64,000 nt of DNA. Origin: Curtobacterium sp. TC1 (GTDB taxonomy: Bacteria; Actinomycetota; Actinomycetes; Actinomycetales; Microbacteriaceae). The notes under the pieces were generated by a model. That model saw only the letters and a program-made list of their open reading frames with translations. It was not told where the DNA came from and did not search any database. The number at the start of each line of letters is the position of its first letter. Position 1 is the stretch's first letter. Shown here one piece after another: positions 41,053 to 48,876 of this stretch. The DNA lies in NCBI RefSeq assembly GCF_019844075.1, contig NZ_CP081964.1, positions 3,410,001 to 3,474,000 of the forward strand, read 5' to 3'. The translations under genes were made by a program, and so were the position numbers.

Positions 41053-41436
41053 ATGCCCGAGAGTCACGACTTCTTCGTCGCCACCGACCCCGAGACCGCT
41101 CGCGGCCAGGTCCGCTCGGCACTCGCCAACGAGGGCTACACGGTGGAGGACGCCGAGCAGGGCGCGCTCCGAGCCACCCGCGGCAGCCTGGGCCTCACGC
41201 TGCTCATCGGTGGCCTGGCGAACGACCGCACGTTCCACACTCGCCTCGACGTGCAGATCATGGTCACGCCGGACGGCCGCACCGTCGCACGGCTGCTGCG
41301 CGGCTCCGGCAAGTCCGCGATCAAGGGCGGTGCGCTCGGGATCTCGCGCGGCAACCGTGCGTTCGAGCAGGCCGCGAACGCGATCCACACGTCCTTCGCG
41401 CAGGCGGGTGTCCTGACGGACAGCTTCGCGAGCTGA
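41053..41436 (+). CDS. Conserved hypothetical protein, 127 aa
   Basis: Not recognised. A small alpha/beta protein without signal peptide or membrane span: an acidic helical N-terminus (DPETARGQVRSALANEGY), a beta-rich middle and a C-terminal helix. GAGAGGA lies about 10 nt before the ATG. Codon use fits its neighbours, so it is likely a real gene. Divergent from the amidase lipoprotein. Confidence 0.75.
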   Translation: MPESHDFFVATDPETARGQVRSALANEGYTVEDAEQGALRATRGSLGLTLLIGGLANDRTFHTRLDVQIMVTPDGRTVARLLRGSGKSAIKGGALGISRGNRAFEQAANAIHTSFAQAGVLTDSFAS

Positions 41437-41451
41437 CGCGGTCGCGTCGCT

Positions 41452-41479
41452 GACCCGCGGCACGCGGTGGCCGCGGGTC
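41452..41479 (+). terminator. Terminator after the 127-aa gene
   Basis: GACCCGCGGC and GCCGCGGGTC pair around an 8-nt loop and are followed by CTTGT, between convergent genes. Confidence 0.6.
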
Positions 41480-41549
41480 CTTGTACGCGTTCTCGGACAC
41501 GACACGCGGTGATCGACTCGTGGATCGTCGCGGACCGCGTGCGGGCTCG

Positions 41550-43418
41550 TCAGGAGCAGGACCAGTTGCGGTCGATCTCGGTCGAGCCGAACGGCGTCTT
41601 GTACTGGGTCATCGCGATCGGGCCGCCGAGGAGCCGCGCACCGGAGCATGCTGCCTGCGCCTGGTCGAGACGGCCGTCACCGATCGCGATCCAGCTCGGC
41701 AGGGTGTTCTTGCGCAGCGTGCTCGTCGCGGGGACCGTGCCGACGATGGTCCGGAACTGGTACGCCGTGGAGTAGACACCGACCTGGGTGACGCCGGCGT
41801 CCTGCAGCCCGGCGAGCATCCCCTCGAGCGCCGCGAGGTTCTGCGTCGTGTCGCTCAGGTGGGACAGGCCCGTCTCGACGTCGAGCCACCAGCGGTACTG
41901 CCCGGGGTTCGTGATCCCCCGGCTGGCCGCGTCGTCGTAGGCGCGGGCGTACCCGTACATGAACGAGCACGCGCGGGTGGTCGCCGGCTTGCCGTTCACC
42001 GCCGCGCAGGTGCCGTAGGTGTTGCGGGTCACGGAGTGCCCGGCCGGGTAGACGTTCGACGTCGGCCACACCGACGCTGCGCCTGCCCCGGGGTTGGCGA
42101 ACAGCGCGTAGACCTGCGTCTTCGGCTGTGCGGTACCGCCGGCGGACGATGCAGCCCAGGACAGCTGCTGCTGCAGGCACGGGTTGGTGGTGTTGCCGAG
42201 GCTCGAGTTCACCCCGACGATGCCGAAGGACTGGTCGGTCGGCACGCTCTTGCCGCACTGCGGGTACGAGACGTCCACGCCCGTCCCCGACCCGCTGTTG
42301 CCGTTGAGGAAGTACCCCACGACGTCGACGTACACGGTGGCCCTGCCCGCGGACACCTTCGCCTGCACCTGCCCACCGGACGCCAGCGGCGCGATGAGCG
42401 CGTTGCCGATCGTCTGCCCCTTGGCGTAGACCTGCGTCGGCACGCTCGAGGCGAGCCCCGCACCGACGACGCGGAGCGATCCCCCGACGCTGCCGCCGCC
42501 GACCTTGGCGTTGATGACGGCCGCGGTCGCGTTGCGCGGGACGCCTGCGGTGCCGGCGACGGTGACCTTCGTCGCGGTGGTGCCCGCGGCGACGGTCGCG
42601 GCGCGGACCGGGTGCGCCGACACGAACACCGACCCGTTGGCGTTCGGCGCGTAGTACCCGACGACGTCGGCGAGCACGCGCGCGGACCCGGAGGAGACCT
42701 TGGCCTGCACGGCACCGCCGGACAGCCGGACCGTCGTCGTGTTCGCGACGGTGGTGCCCTTGGAGTACATGAGCGAGACGACGCCGGCGTTGTTGCCGGA
42801 CGGGGTGAGGCGCAGTCGGCCGCTCGTCGCGGGACGGGACACGTCTGCCTGCAGCACGACGGCGGTGGCGTTCGACGGCACGCCCGCCTTGCCCGCGACG
42901 ACGATGCGCTTCGCGCCCGTGGTCACGGTGCCGTTCAGCACGTTCGTCGGCGCGAGCGGCGTGTACGTCGATCCGGTGGCGCTGGTGCCGTACCAGCCGG
43001 CGACGTCGAGCGCGACGGTCGCCTTGCCGGCCGAGACCTTCACCTGGGCCTTGCCGCTGGTGAGTCCGACCGTGGTGGTGCCCGAGATCGGTTGCGCCCT
43101 GGCGAAGTTCTGGATGGCGGGGCTCGCGGTGCTGCCGAACGGGGCGACGCTCACGTAGGCGGCCGCACTCGGCGAGGTCACGGTCGCGGTCAGCACGACC
43201 GCCGTCGCGTTCGACGGGATGCCGTTCCGACCGCCGAGCGTGACGGTCGTCAGCTTGCTCGTCGCGGTACCGGACCAGGCTCGCGCCGGCGCCACGGGCG
43301 TGAACCGCCCGGTGGTCGGCGCTGCGGCCGAGGCCGGCGCCACCGGGGCGACCACGAGCAGCCCAGCAGTGACGGCGAGCACCGTCCCGATCGATGCGAT
43401 GGCAGTCCTGAAGCGCAC
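41550..43418 (-). CDS. Secreted protein: three beta-rich repeats plus DUF1906-like glycosidase-type domain
   Basis: 622 residues. A Sec signal peptide (VRFRTAIASIGTVLAVTAG... cut near ASAAAP) leads to three homologous units of about 110 residues (roughly 35-145, 150-250, 252-360). Each has GIPSNATAVVL-like and ATVALDVAGWYG-like strands ending in V(A/V)G(W/Y)(Y/F). From about 370 the GVDVSYPQCGKSVP start and WWLDVETG motif point to a GH25/DUF1906-type TIM barrel; the Asp/Glu pair in LDVETG is a candidate active site. Probably wall-binding or wall-acting. Good GGGGGA site before GTG 43418. Monocistronic. Confidence 0.78.
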   Translation of the reverse strand: MRFRTAIASIGTVLAVTAGLLVVAPVAPASAAAPTTGRFTPVAPARAWSGTATSKLTTVTLGGRNGIPSNATAVVLTATVTSPSAAAYVSVAPFGSTASPAIQNFARAQPISGTTTVGLTSGKAQVKVSAGKATVALDVAGWYGTSATGSTYTPLAPTNVLNGTVTTGAKRIVVAGKAGVPSNATAVVLQADVSRPATSGRLRLTPSGNNAGVVSLMYSKGTTVANTTTVRLSGGAVQAKVSSGSARVLADVVGYYAPNANGSVFVSAHPVRAATVAAGTTATKVTVAGTAGVPRNATAAVINAKVGGGSVGGSLRVVGAGLASSVPTQVYAKGQTIGNALIAPLASGGQVQAKVSAGRATVYVDVVGYFLNGNSGSGTGVDVSYPQCGKSVPTDQSFGIVGVNSSLGNTTNPCLQQQLSWAASSAGGTAQPKTQVYALFANPGAGAASVWPTSNVYPAGHSVTRNTYGTCAAVNGKPATTRACSFMYGYARAYDDAASRGITNPGQYRWWLDVETGLSHLSDTTQNLAALEGMLAGLQDAGVTQVGVYSTAYQFRTIVGTVPATSTLRKNTLPSWIAIGDGRLDQAQAACSGARLLGGPIAMTQYKTPFGSTEIDRNWSCS

Positions 43419-43551
43419 GTGTTCCCCCGTTCCCCGCGCCCCCTTGGCGCACCGGGAGTCTAGGACGATGCGCTCAGCAACACACCACCCCTGTCCGCGA
43501 ACTGTGCATGACGACACAGTGACGCGAGCCTGTGGAACACGCCGAACGCAG

Positions 43552-43583
43552 AACGGCCCGGAACCTGTTGGTTCCGGGCCGTT
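43552..43583 (-). terminator. Terminator downstream of tRNA-Ala
   Basis: A 13-14-bp perfect stem AACGGCCCGGAACC with a short loop, 12 nt past the tRNA 3' end. Confidence 0.8.
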
Positions 43584-43595
43584 TCGGCATTGCCT

Positions 43596-43671
43596 TGGTG
43601 GAGCTAAGGGGATTCGAACCCCTGACCTTCTCATTGCGAACGAGACGCGCTACCAACTGCGCCATAGCCCC
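43596..43671 (-). tRNA. tRNA-Ala (anticodon CGC)
   Basis: 76 nt including an encoded CCA. The acceptor stem GGGGCTA pairs with TAGCTCC; D-arm GCGCAGTTGGTAGCGC; anticodon stem-loop TCTCG-TTCGCAA-TGAGA gives CGC (reads GCG); T-arm AGGGGTTCGAATCCCCT. No integrase or repeated 3' tRNA end lies nearby. Confidence 0.95.
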
Positions 43672-43740
43672 AAGTGCTCGACCACACTAGCACCACCGTT
43701 CGGCCGAACCGAAATCGTGGCCAGTCGGGCGAGCCGCGAC

Positions 43741-44838
43741 TCAAACCGCGCGACGCCGCCGCATGATCGCGTCGAGGTCGGCCTGCTGGTACGCGTCGTC
43801 GTCCAAGACCCCCATGCCAGCCCACTTGCTCGGCGGGGCGGCGGGCTCGTCGGCAGAAGCGGGGGCAGGAGCAGCGGGCGCACCGGCAGGAGCAGCCGGC
43901 GCCCGCAGTCCCAGCCGCTCGGCGAGACGCCCCTGGTCGTGCGCGGACAGCGACGCCGCCGCCTCTTCGAGCTCCGGACGCATCCGGGACACGGTGGCGA
44001 GCGACGGATCGGACTCCCCCGCACGGATCGCTGCGGCTTCGGCGTCCGCCTCGGCCTTGGCCTCGGCGACGCGCTCCTTGAGTCGCGCAGCGAGTTCGGC
44101 GGACGACTCCGGCGTGGCCGCGGGTACGGTCGGACGCTCCACGTACAGCGGCTTCGGCACCCGGCTCGGGGTCCAGCTGCGGTCCTGCGTGGGTTCTGCG
44201 GACTGCTCGGTGGTCAGCGGCGGCGCCGGGTCCGTCCACGTGGTCGTGGGCCGGGAGGCACGGGTCGCGCCCGCCTCGGCCGCTGCGACACGGGTCTTCC
44301 GCGCCGTCGCCACCTGGTGCAGCTGGGCGAGGACGGCTGCGGACCCACCCGCGGCGAGGAGTCCCGCGACACCGACGAGCCACAGGGCGGGTGCCGCGAC
44401 GAAGACGACGAGCGCGACGACGACGCCGAGCGTGCCGAACAGGGTGGCTCCGAGGCGGGAGCGGCGCATGCGCATCGCGGTCAGTGCGGGCACCGACGAC
44501 GCACGCTCGAGGACCGGGGCCTGCTCGGCGAGGCGGCGGGTGATCTCCCGCTGACGCGCGGCTTCATGGGCGCGGACGATGGCGGTGCGTTTGGCTTCTT
44601 CGGACCGGGCGACACGCTGCGCCTCGGCCAGGGACTTCGCGTTCATCTCGACACGGACCTCGTCGGGGAGTTCGGCGGTCTGCGCCAGGATCCGCAGGGT
44701 CTGCTGCAGCCGGATCGCGTTGCGTTCGGTGGCCAGGTACTGGCGTCGGGCGGCCCACGACGGCATCAGGTAGACGAGCCAGAGGACGGCCGCGACGAGC
44801 AGGACGATGCCGCCACCCCACGAGCCGATTCCTGCCAT
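43741..44838 (-). CDS. GlpR/Rv0996-like membrane protein
   Basis: 365 residues. One membrane helix at 8-26, a charged helical cytosolic part (30-125, KSLAEAQRVARSEEAKR), two adjoining membrane helices at 131-149 and 152-171, then an Ala/Pro/Glu-rich cytosolic tail. Its place after rimJ matches Rv0996 and the corynebacterial protein GlpR, a membrane receptor for the gephyrin-like division protein Glp. Homology to GlpR is inferred from position and topology, not aligned. No moeA/glp gene is present in the block. A TACCGT box lies 6 nt before the ATG. Confidence 0.7.
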   Translation of the reverse strand: MAGIGSWGGGIVLLVAAVLWLVYLMPSWAARRQYLATERNAIRLQQTLRILAQTAELPDEVRVEMNAKSLAEAQRVARSEEAKRTAIVRAHEAARQREITRRLAEQAPVLERASSVPALTAMRMRRSRLGATLFGTLGVVVALVVFVAAPALWLVGVAGLLAAGGSAAVLAQLHQVATARKTRVAAAEAGATRASRPTTTWTDPAPPLTTEQSAEPTQDRSWTPSRVPKPLYVERPTVPAATPESSAELAARLKERVAEAKAEADAEAAAIRAGESDPSLATVSRMRPELEEAAASLSAHDQGRLAERLGLRAPAAPAGAPAAPAPASADEPAAPPSKWAGMGVLDDDAYQQADLDAIMRRRRAV

Positions 44839-44844
44839 GCGAAC

Positions 44845-44850
44845 ACGGTA
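44845..44850 (-). promoter_or_regulatory. -10 box (TACCGT), leaderless GlpR-like promoter
   Basis: TACCGT ends 6 nt before the ATG at 44838. Confidence 0.4.
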
Positions 44851-44937
44851 GGGGCGGGGGTATCCCCGTCGCGTGATTGCGGAACGCGTGTTGCGCGTGT
44901 CGCGGCGGAATCCGTGGGACGTGCCACGGGCCTCCTG

Positions 44938-45597
44938 TCAGAGACGCGGCGTGGTGGTGATCGGCAGCGCCGCTTCGTCGCGGGCCGCGAGCGGCACGGC
45001 ACCGAGGCCGGGTGGCACCTGTCCACGGACCCACCGCTCGAGGACGCCCTCACGGACCTCTTCGGCGACGAGCGCGAAGCAGAAGTGGTCGCGCCAGTCG
45101 CCGTTGATGTGGATGTACCGGCGGCGCAGCCCTTCGTACCGGAACCCGAGCTTCTCGACGACGCGGAGCGACGGGGCGTTCTCGGGCCGGATGCAGATCT
45201 CGATGCGGTGCACCCCGACCGCGCGGAAGCAGTGGTCGACGGCGAGGGCGACCGAGATCGGGGTGACGTTGTGTCCGGCGGCGTCCTCGACGACCCAGTA
45301 GCCGATCGAGGCACTGGCCAGCGACCCGTAGGTGATGCCGGAGACGTTCAGCTGCCCGACGAACCGGCCGTCGAGCTCCATCGCGAACGGCAGTCCGAGT
45401 CCCGCGCGGGCGTTGGCCTGGAGCGCGCGGATGCTGCCGCGGACGTCGGTGGAGACGTGTCCTGAGGGGTTCGTGGCCTCCCAGGTGCGGAGCCACGATC
45501 GGTTCGACGCGAGTGCGAGGTCGAGGTCGCGGGTGTCACGGAGCCGGAGGGGCCGGATGGTGACCCGCCCGTGGGACAGGGTCGGGATCGTCGTCAT
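44938..45597 (-). CDS. rimJ: GNAT N-acetyltransferase (RimJ/RimL type)
   Basis: 219 residues. GNAT fold with the acyl-CoA loop in SASIGYWVVEDAAGHNVTP, then HRIEICIRPENAPSLRVVEKLGFRYEG, the classic RimJ C-terminal block. Predicted to acetylate the N-terminus of a ribosomal or other protein. In actinobacteria this gene usually follows moeA/glp; here it follows galU across a strong hairpin. The 3' end is 2 nt from a CCACGGGCCTCC word. Confidence 0.88.
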   Translation of the reverse strand: MTTIPTLSHGRVTIRPLRLRDTRDLDLALASNRSWLRTWEATNPSGHVSTDVRGSIRALQANARAGLGLPFAMELDGRFVGQLNVSGITYGSLASASIGYWVVEDAAGHNVTPISVALAVDHCFRAVGVHRIEICIRPENAPSLRVVEKLGFRYEGLRRRYIHINGDWRDHFCFALVAEEVREGVLERWVRGQVPPGLGAVPLAARDEAALPITTTPRL

Positions 45598-45640
45598 CGC
45601 TTGGTTCCTCCGGGATCCCGCCGCTGTGCGGGACGGGGTG

Positions 45641-45676
45641 TCCCGCCCGGGTCCGTGTGCACGGGCCCGGGCGGGA
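45641..45676 (-). terminator. GC-rich hairpin between galU and rimJ
   Basis: 17-nt arms (TCCCGCCCGGGTCCGTG) pair with one G-U, 2-nt centre, 8 nt after the galU stop. No T-tract, but very stable. Confidence 0.65.
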
Positions 45677-45684
45677 TGGCCGAC

Positions 45685-46575
45685 TCATTCGCCCGCGTTG
45701 AACTCCTTCAGCCACGACTTGAGGTCGGGGCCGAGGTCATCGCGGTCCGAGGCGAGCTGCACGATCGCCTTGATGTAGTCGAGTTTGTCACCGGTGTCGT
45801 ACCGGCGTCCACGGAACACGACGCCGTACACGCCGCCGGTCCACTCCTCGGCGCTCGCCATCTTCATGAGCGCGTCGGTGAGCTGGATCTCGCCGCCCTT
45901 GCCGGGCTCCTGCTTCTCGAGGACGTCGAAGACCTCGGGGCGGATGACGTAGCGGCCGATGATGGCCAGGTTCGAGGGCGCCTCGCCCTGCGGGGGCTTC
46001 TCGACGAGCCCGGTGATCTTCACGACGTCGTCGGTGTCGGTCGGCTCGACCGTGGCGATGCCGTACAGGTGGGTCTGCGACTCGGGGACCTCGAGCAGCG
46101 CCACGATCGTGGCGTTCTTCTCACCCTGGACCTCGATCATGCGCTTGAGCAGCGGGTCGCGGGCGTCGATGATGTCGTCGCCGAGCAGCACGGCGAACGG
46201 CTCGCGGCCGACGTGCATCTTCGCGCGGAGCACCGCGTGGCCGAGGCCGAGCGGGTCGCCCTGACGCACGTAGTGCATGTCGGCGAGGTCCGTCGACTGG
46301 TTGACCTTCTGCAGCTTCTCGTGGTCACCCTTCTTCTTGAGGGTCTCCTCGAGCTCCGACACGTGGTCGAAGTGGTTCTCGAGTGCGTTCTTGTTGCGGC
46401 CCGTGATCATCAGGACGTCGGTGAGTCCTGCGTCGACGGCCTCTTCCACCACGTACTGGATGGCTGGCTTGTCGACGACGGGGAGCATCTCCTTCGGCAT
46501 CGCCTTGGTCGCGGGGAGGAAGCGAGTGCCCAGCCCTGCCGCTGGGATCACCGCCTTGGAAATCTGGAAGCCCAT
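45685..46575 (-). CDS. galU: UTP-glucose-1-phosphate uridylyltransferase
   Basis: Makes UDP-glucose for cell-wall polysaccharides and glycolipids. 296 residues. The nucleotide motif AVIPAAGLGTRFLPATK with the catalytic Lys in PKEML is at residues 7-32; GDDIID binds metal; VEKP and GRRYDTGDK blocks complete the site. The ATG at 46575 gives the normal start MGFQISKAVIPAAG and has a TACGGT box 7 nt upstream. Confidence 0.97.
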   Translation of the reverse strand: MGFQISKAVIPAAGLGTRFLPATKAMPKEMLPVVDKPAIQYVVEEAVDAGLTDVLMITGRNKNALENHFDHVSELEETLKKKGDHEKLQKVNQSTDLADMHYVRQGDPLGLGHAVLRAKMHVGREPFAVLLGDDIIDARDPLLKRMIEVQGEKNATIVALLEVPESQTHLYGIATVEPTDTDDVVKITGLVEKPPQGEAPSNLAIIGRYVIRPEVFDVLEKQEPGKGGEIQLTDALMKMASAEEWTGGVYGVVFRGRRYDTGDKLDYIKAIVQLASDRDDLGPDLKSWLKEFNAGE

Positions 46576-46582
46576 GCCCCAG

Positions 46583-46588
46583 ACCGTA
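46583..46588 (-). promoter_or_regulatory. -10 box (TACGGT), leaderless galU promoter
   Basis: TACGGT ends 7 nt before the galU ATG, in the 115-bp divergent gap with the 5-FCL gene. Confidence 0.45.
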
Positions 46589-46677
46589 TCCGATCCGGGT
46601 TTCCGGGGCATGTCATCGCTACAGGGGACACGGCATCAGCGCGTTTCCCGGCGGGAAGCCGCAACGGGTGCCCTCGG

Positions 46678-46683
46678 TAGACT
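46678..46683 (+). promoter_or_regulatory. -10 box (TAGACT), leaderless 5-FCL promoter
   Basis: TAGACT ends 7 nt before the ATG at 46691. No ribosome binding site is present. Confidence 0.5.
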
Positions 46684-46690
46684 CCTGCGC

Positions 46691-47275
46691 ATGATCGCCG
46701 ATCTCGGGAACGAGAAGCGCGCCCTGCGAGCCGAACTCCGGCAGCGGCGGCGCACCCGGACCACGACGGAACGCGACGCGGACAGCGCGGCGCTCACCGC
46801 CACCCTGCAGCGCTTCGCCGAGGAGCGCCAGGTCACCTCACTGGCGCTGTACCTGTCGGCGTCGGACGAACCCAACGTCCGCCCGTTCCTGAACTGGGCG
46901 TTCGCGCACGACATCCGCGTGCTCCTGCCGGTGACGCGTGAGGACGGCCTGCTCGACTGGGCGGTCGGCGACGGGGAGAGCGAGACGGAGGGCATCTTCG
47001 GCATGCCGGAAGTCGTCGGCGAGGTCCTGTCCCCGCTCGCCATCAACGACGTCGACGCGATCCTCGCCCCCGCGGCGGCGGTCGGGCACGACGGCGTCCG
47101 GATGGGATGGGGTCGCGGCTACTACGACAAGACCCTCGGGTCCATGGCGAAGCGCCCGCCCGTCTATGCTGTGATCTTCGACGCGGAGTACCTCGACGAG
47201 GTCCCGCGCGAACCCCACGACGAACCCGTTGACGGCATCATCACGCCGTCGCGCATCATCACGTTCCGGAGCTGA
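46691..47275 (+). CDS. 5-formyltetrahydrofolate cyclo-ligase
   Basis: Returns 5-formyl-THF to the active folate pool with ATP, forming 5,10-methenyl-THF. 194 residues. The hallmark GWGRGYYDKTL is near residue 145, with KRALRAELRQRRR at the N-terminus binding phosphate. The ATG at 46691 is set by the leaderless promoter; the longer open frame runs into galU. One base separates its stop from the FmdB-like GTG, so the pair is coupled, as in Rv0992c-Rv0991c. Confidence 0.93.
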   Translation: MIADLGNEKRALRAELRQRRRTRTTTERDADSAALTATLQRFAEERQVTSLALYLSASDEPNVRPFLNWAFAHDIRVLLPVTREDGLLDWAVGDGESETEGIFGMPEVVGEVLSPLAINDVDAILAPAAAVGHDGVRMGWGRGYYDKTLGSMAKRPPVYAVIFDAEYLDEVPREPHDEPVDGIITPSRIITFRS

Positions 47276-47276
47276 C

Positions 47277-47561
47277 GTGCCCACCTACTCGTACCGTTGC
47301 ACCGAGTGCGACAACGCGTTCGACATCAAGCAGTCGTTCTCCGACGCCACCCTGACCGAGTGCCCGGTGTGCGGCGGTGTCCTGCGCAAGGTGTTCTCCC
47401 CCGTCGGCGTGACCTTCAACGGCGGTGGCTTCTACCGCACCGACTCGCGCCCGGCGCCGAAGTCCGAGGGCTCGTCGAGCACGCCGGCGAAGTCGGAGAC
47501 GAAGGCCACCCCGGCCAAGACCGAGTCGAAGCCGAGCACGCCGAAGCCCAGCGCCTCCTGA
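47277..47561 (+). CDS. FmdB-family zinc-ribbon protein (Ruc/Rv0991-like)
   Basis: 94 residues. PTYSYRCTECDNAFD and ECPVCGG supply two CxxC pairs that bind Zn. The rest (from about 60) is a Ser/Lys/Pro/Thr-rich disordered tail. In mycobacteria the counterpart Rv0991c (Ruc) is a redox-sensitive chaperone-like protein; the same role here is inferred from family and position beside 5-FCL. GTG start one base after the preceding stop. Confidence 0.88.
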   Translation: MPTYSYRCTECDNAFDIKQSFSDATLTECPVCGGVLRKVFSPVGVTFNGGGFYRTDSRPAPKSEGSSSTPAKSETKATPAKTESKPSTPKPSAS

Positions 47562-47587
47562 CCACGAGCACTCCTCGCCGATAGGTT
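47558..47587 (+). promoter_or_regulatory. Candidate mscL promoter
   Basis: CTGACC (47558-47563) and TAGGTT (47582-47587) are spaced 18 bp, 45 bp before the mscL GTG; the -35 overlaps the FmdB stop. Confidence 0.4.
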
Positions 47588-47632
47588 GATGGGGTCGCCG
47601 TCCGGCGACTGTCCTCGACCGGAAGGAGTCCC

Positions 47633-48133
47633 GTGAAGGGCTTCAAGGAGTTCCTGCTCCGCGGCAACGTCATCGACCTGGCCGTCGCAGTCGTCATCGG
47701 TGCTGCGTTCACCGCGATCGTCACGACGATCGTCAACGCACTGATCAACCCGCTCATCGGTGCCGTCTTCAACGCGTCGAGTCTCGACAAGGCGCTCATC
47801 GTCGAGATCCCGACGGTCTCCGGTGGCGATGCGAAGATCCTCTTCGGCGCGATCATCGGTGCGGTGCTCAACTTCGTCATCGTCGCCGCGGTCGTCTACT
47901 TCGCCCTCGTCGTACCGGTCAACCACCTGAAGAAGGTGGCCTTCGAGCGCGTCAAGAACGACGAGCAGCAGACCCCGCAGGACGTGCCCCCGACCGACGT
48001 CGAGGTGCTGCTCGAGATCCGCGACCTGCTCCGCTCCCAGAACGGCGAGCCGACGAGCACGGGTTCAGGTGCGCACGTCGCTCCGAGCACCGCGCCCGAG
48101 GGCCCCGGCATCGGCGGCTCGACGAAGCTCTAG
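47633..48133 (+). CDS. mscL: Large-conductance mechanosensitive channel
   Basis: 166 residues. Homopentameric membrane valve that opens under osmotic downshock. The N-terminal KGFKEFLLRGNVIDLAVAVV amphipathic helix and TM1 pore are intact, TM2 lies at about 78-100 (GAIIGAVLNFVIVAAVVYF), and the cytosolic DVEVLLEIRDLL helix forms the bundle. A GGAAGGAG site precedes the GTG. Confidence 0.97.
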   Translation: MKGFKEFLLRGNVIDLAVAVVIGAAFTAIVTTIVNALINPLIGAVFNASSLDKALIVEIPTVSGGDAKILFGAIIGAVLNFVIVAAVVYFALVVPVNHLKKVAFERVKNDEQQTPQDVPPTDVEVLLEIRDLLRSQNGEPTSTGSGAHVAPSTAPEGPGIGGSTKL

Positions 48134-48159
48134 CAGGGGGCATCCCACCGACGGCGCCG

Positions 48160-48229
48160 CGATCGCGCCCCTCCACGGCCATCGCGCCCCGACTCTTCGG
48201 GGCGCGATGCCCGTTCGGGGGCGCGATCG
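48160..48229. terminator. Nested double hairpin between mscL and the phosphatidyltransferase
   Basis: An inner perfect hairpin (CATCGCGCCCCGA with its complement, 4-nt loop, 48180-48209) sits inside outer arms CGATCGCGCCCC and GGGGCGCGATCG (48160-48171, 48218-48229). GGGGCGCGAT thus occurs four times in 70 bp. Located between convergent genes. Confidence 0.65.
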
Positions 48230-48276
48230 TGCGCTACCGGCCGCAGCCGGCGTCGAGGTGCGGCAGGGGGCTCGCG

Positions 48277-48858
48277 TCAGGCGGTGACGCGGCGGCGCTT
48301 CGCGAACATCGCGACGGCGTACTGGATGCCGGCGAGCACGTGGCCCACGGTGCCGAGGTACACGAAGACCAGGGCGACGACCCGCACCCACGGCGCGTTC
48401 TCGTCGACGGCGTGCACGGCCGAGAAGAGCAGCACCGGCAGGCCCACGAAGAGCAGTGCGGAACGGATCTTGCCCGTCCACGTGACGTCGAGGTCCGGGT
48501 TGCCGCGGAACAGCACGCTCGACAGCACGACGAGCACCAGGTCGACGAGCACGACGACGGCGACGACCCACCACGGCAGCAGTCCGGTCAGCACGAGCGA
48601 CAGCACGATCGCGATGATGGCGAGGCGGTCGGCGACGGGGTCGATCGCCTTGCCGAGCTTCGAGCCCTGGTCGAACTTGCGAGCGATGAAGCCGTCCGCC
48701 CAGTCACTCACCCCGATGACGACGAGGACGACGAGCGCCCAGCCCGGGTGTCCGGCGACGACGAGCCACACGAACACCGGGATCAGCAGCAGCCGGACCA
48801 GCGAGATCAGGTTCGGCCAGGTCTGCCAGTCGGGGCGCCGCCGTACGGTGTCAGTCAT
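48277..48858 (-). CDS. CDP-alcohol phosphatidyltransferase family protein
   Basis: 193 residues, about five or six membrane helices. The full catalytic motif D-x2-DG-x2-AR-x8-G-x3-D-x3-D is exact in SDWADGFIARKFDQGSKLGK...DPVAD. Transfers a phosphoalcohol from a CDP-lipid: phosphatidylglycerophosphate or cardiolipin synthase are both possible, and the sequence does not decide. A TAGCCT box lies 8 nt before the ATG. Confidence 0.9.
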   Translation of the reverse strand: MTDTVRRRPDWQTWPNLISLVRLLLIPVFVWLVVAGHPGWALVVLVVIGVSDWADGFIARKFDQGSKLGKAIDPVADRLAIIAIVLSLVLTGLLPWWVVAVVVLVDLVLVVLSSVLFRGNPDLDVTWTGKIRSALLFVGLPVLLFSAVHAVDENAPWVRVVALVFVYLGTVGHVLAGIQYAVAMFAKRRRVTA

Positions 48859-48866
48859 CGCAGGCC

Positions 48867-48872
48867 AGGCTA
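48867..48872 (-). promoter_or_regulatory. -10 box (TAGCCT), leaderless phosphatidyltransferase promoter
   Basis: TAGCCT ends 8 nt before the ATG at 48858; it overlaps the end of the 99-aa ORF region. Confidence 0.4.
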
Positions 48873-48876
48873 CCTG

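Noticed and set aside
43596..43671. tRNA-Ala as an integration site for a genomic island
   Set aside because: No integrase gene and no repeat of the tRNA 3' end were seen nearby; flanking genes look like chromosomal core.
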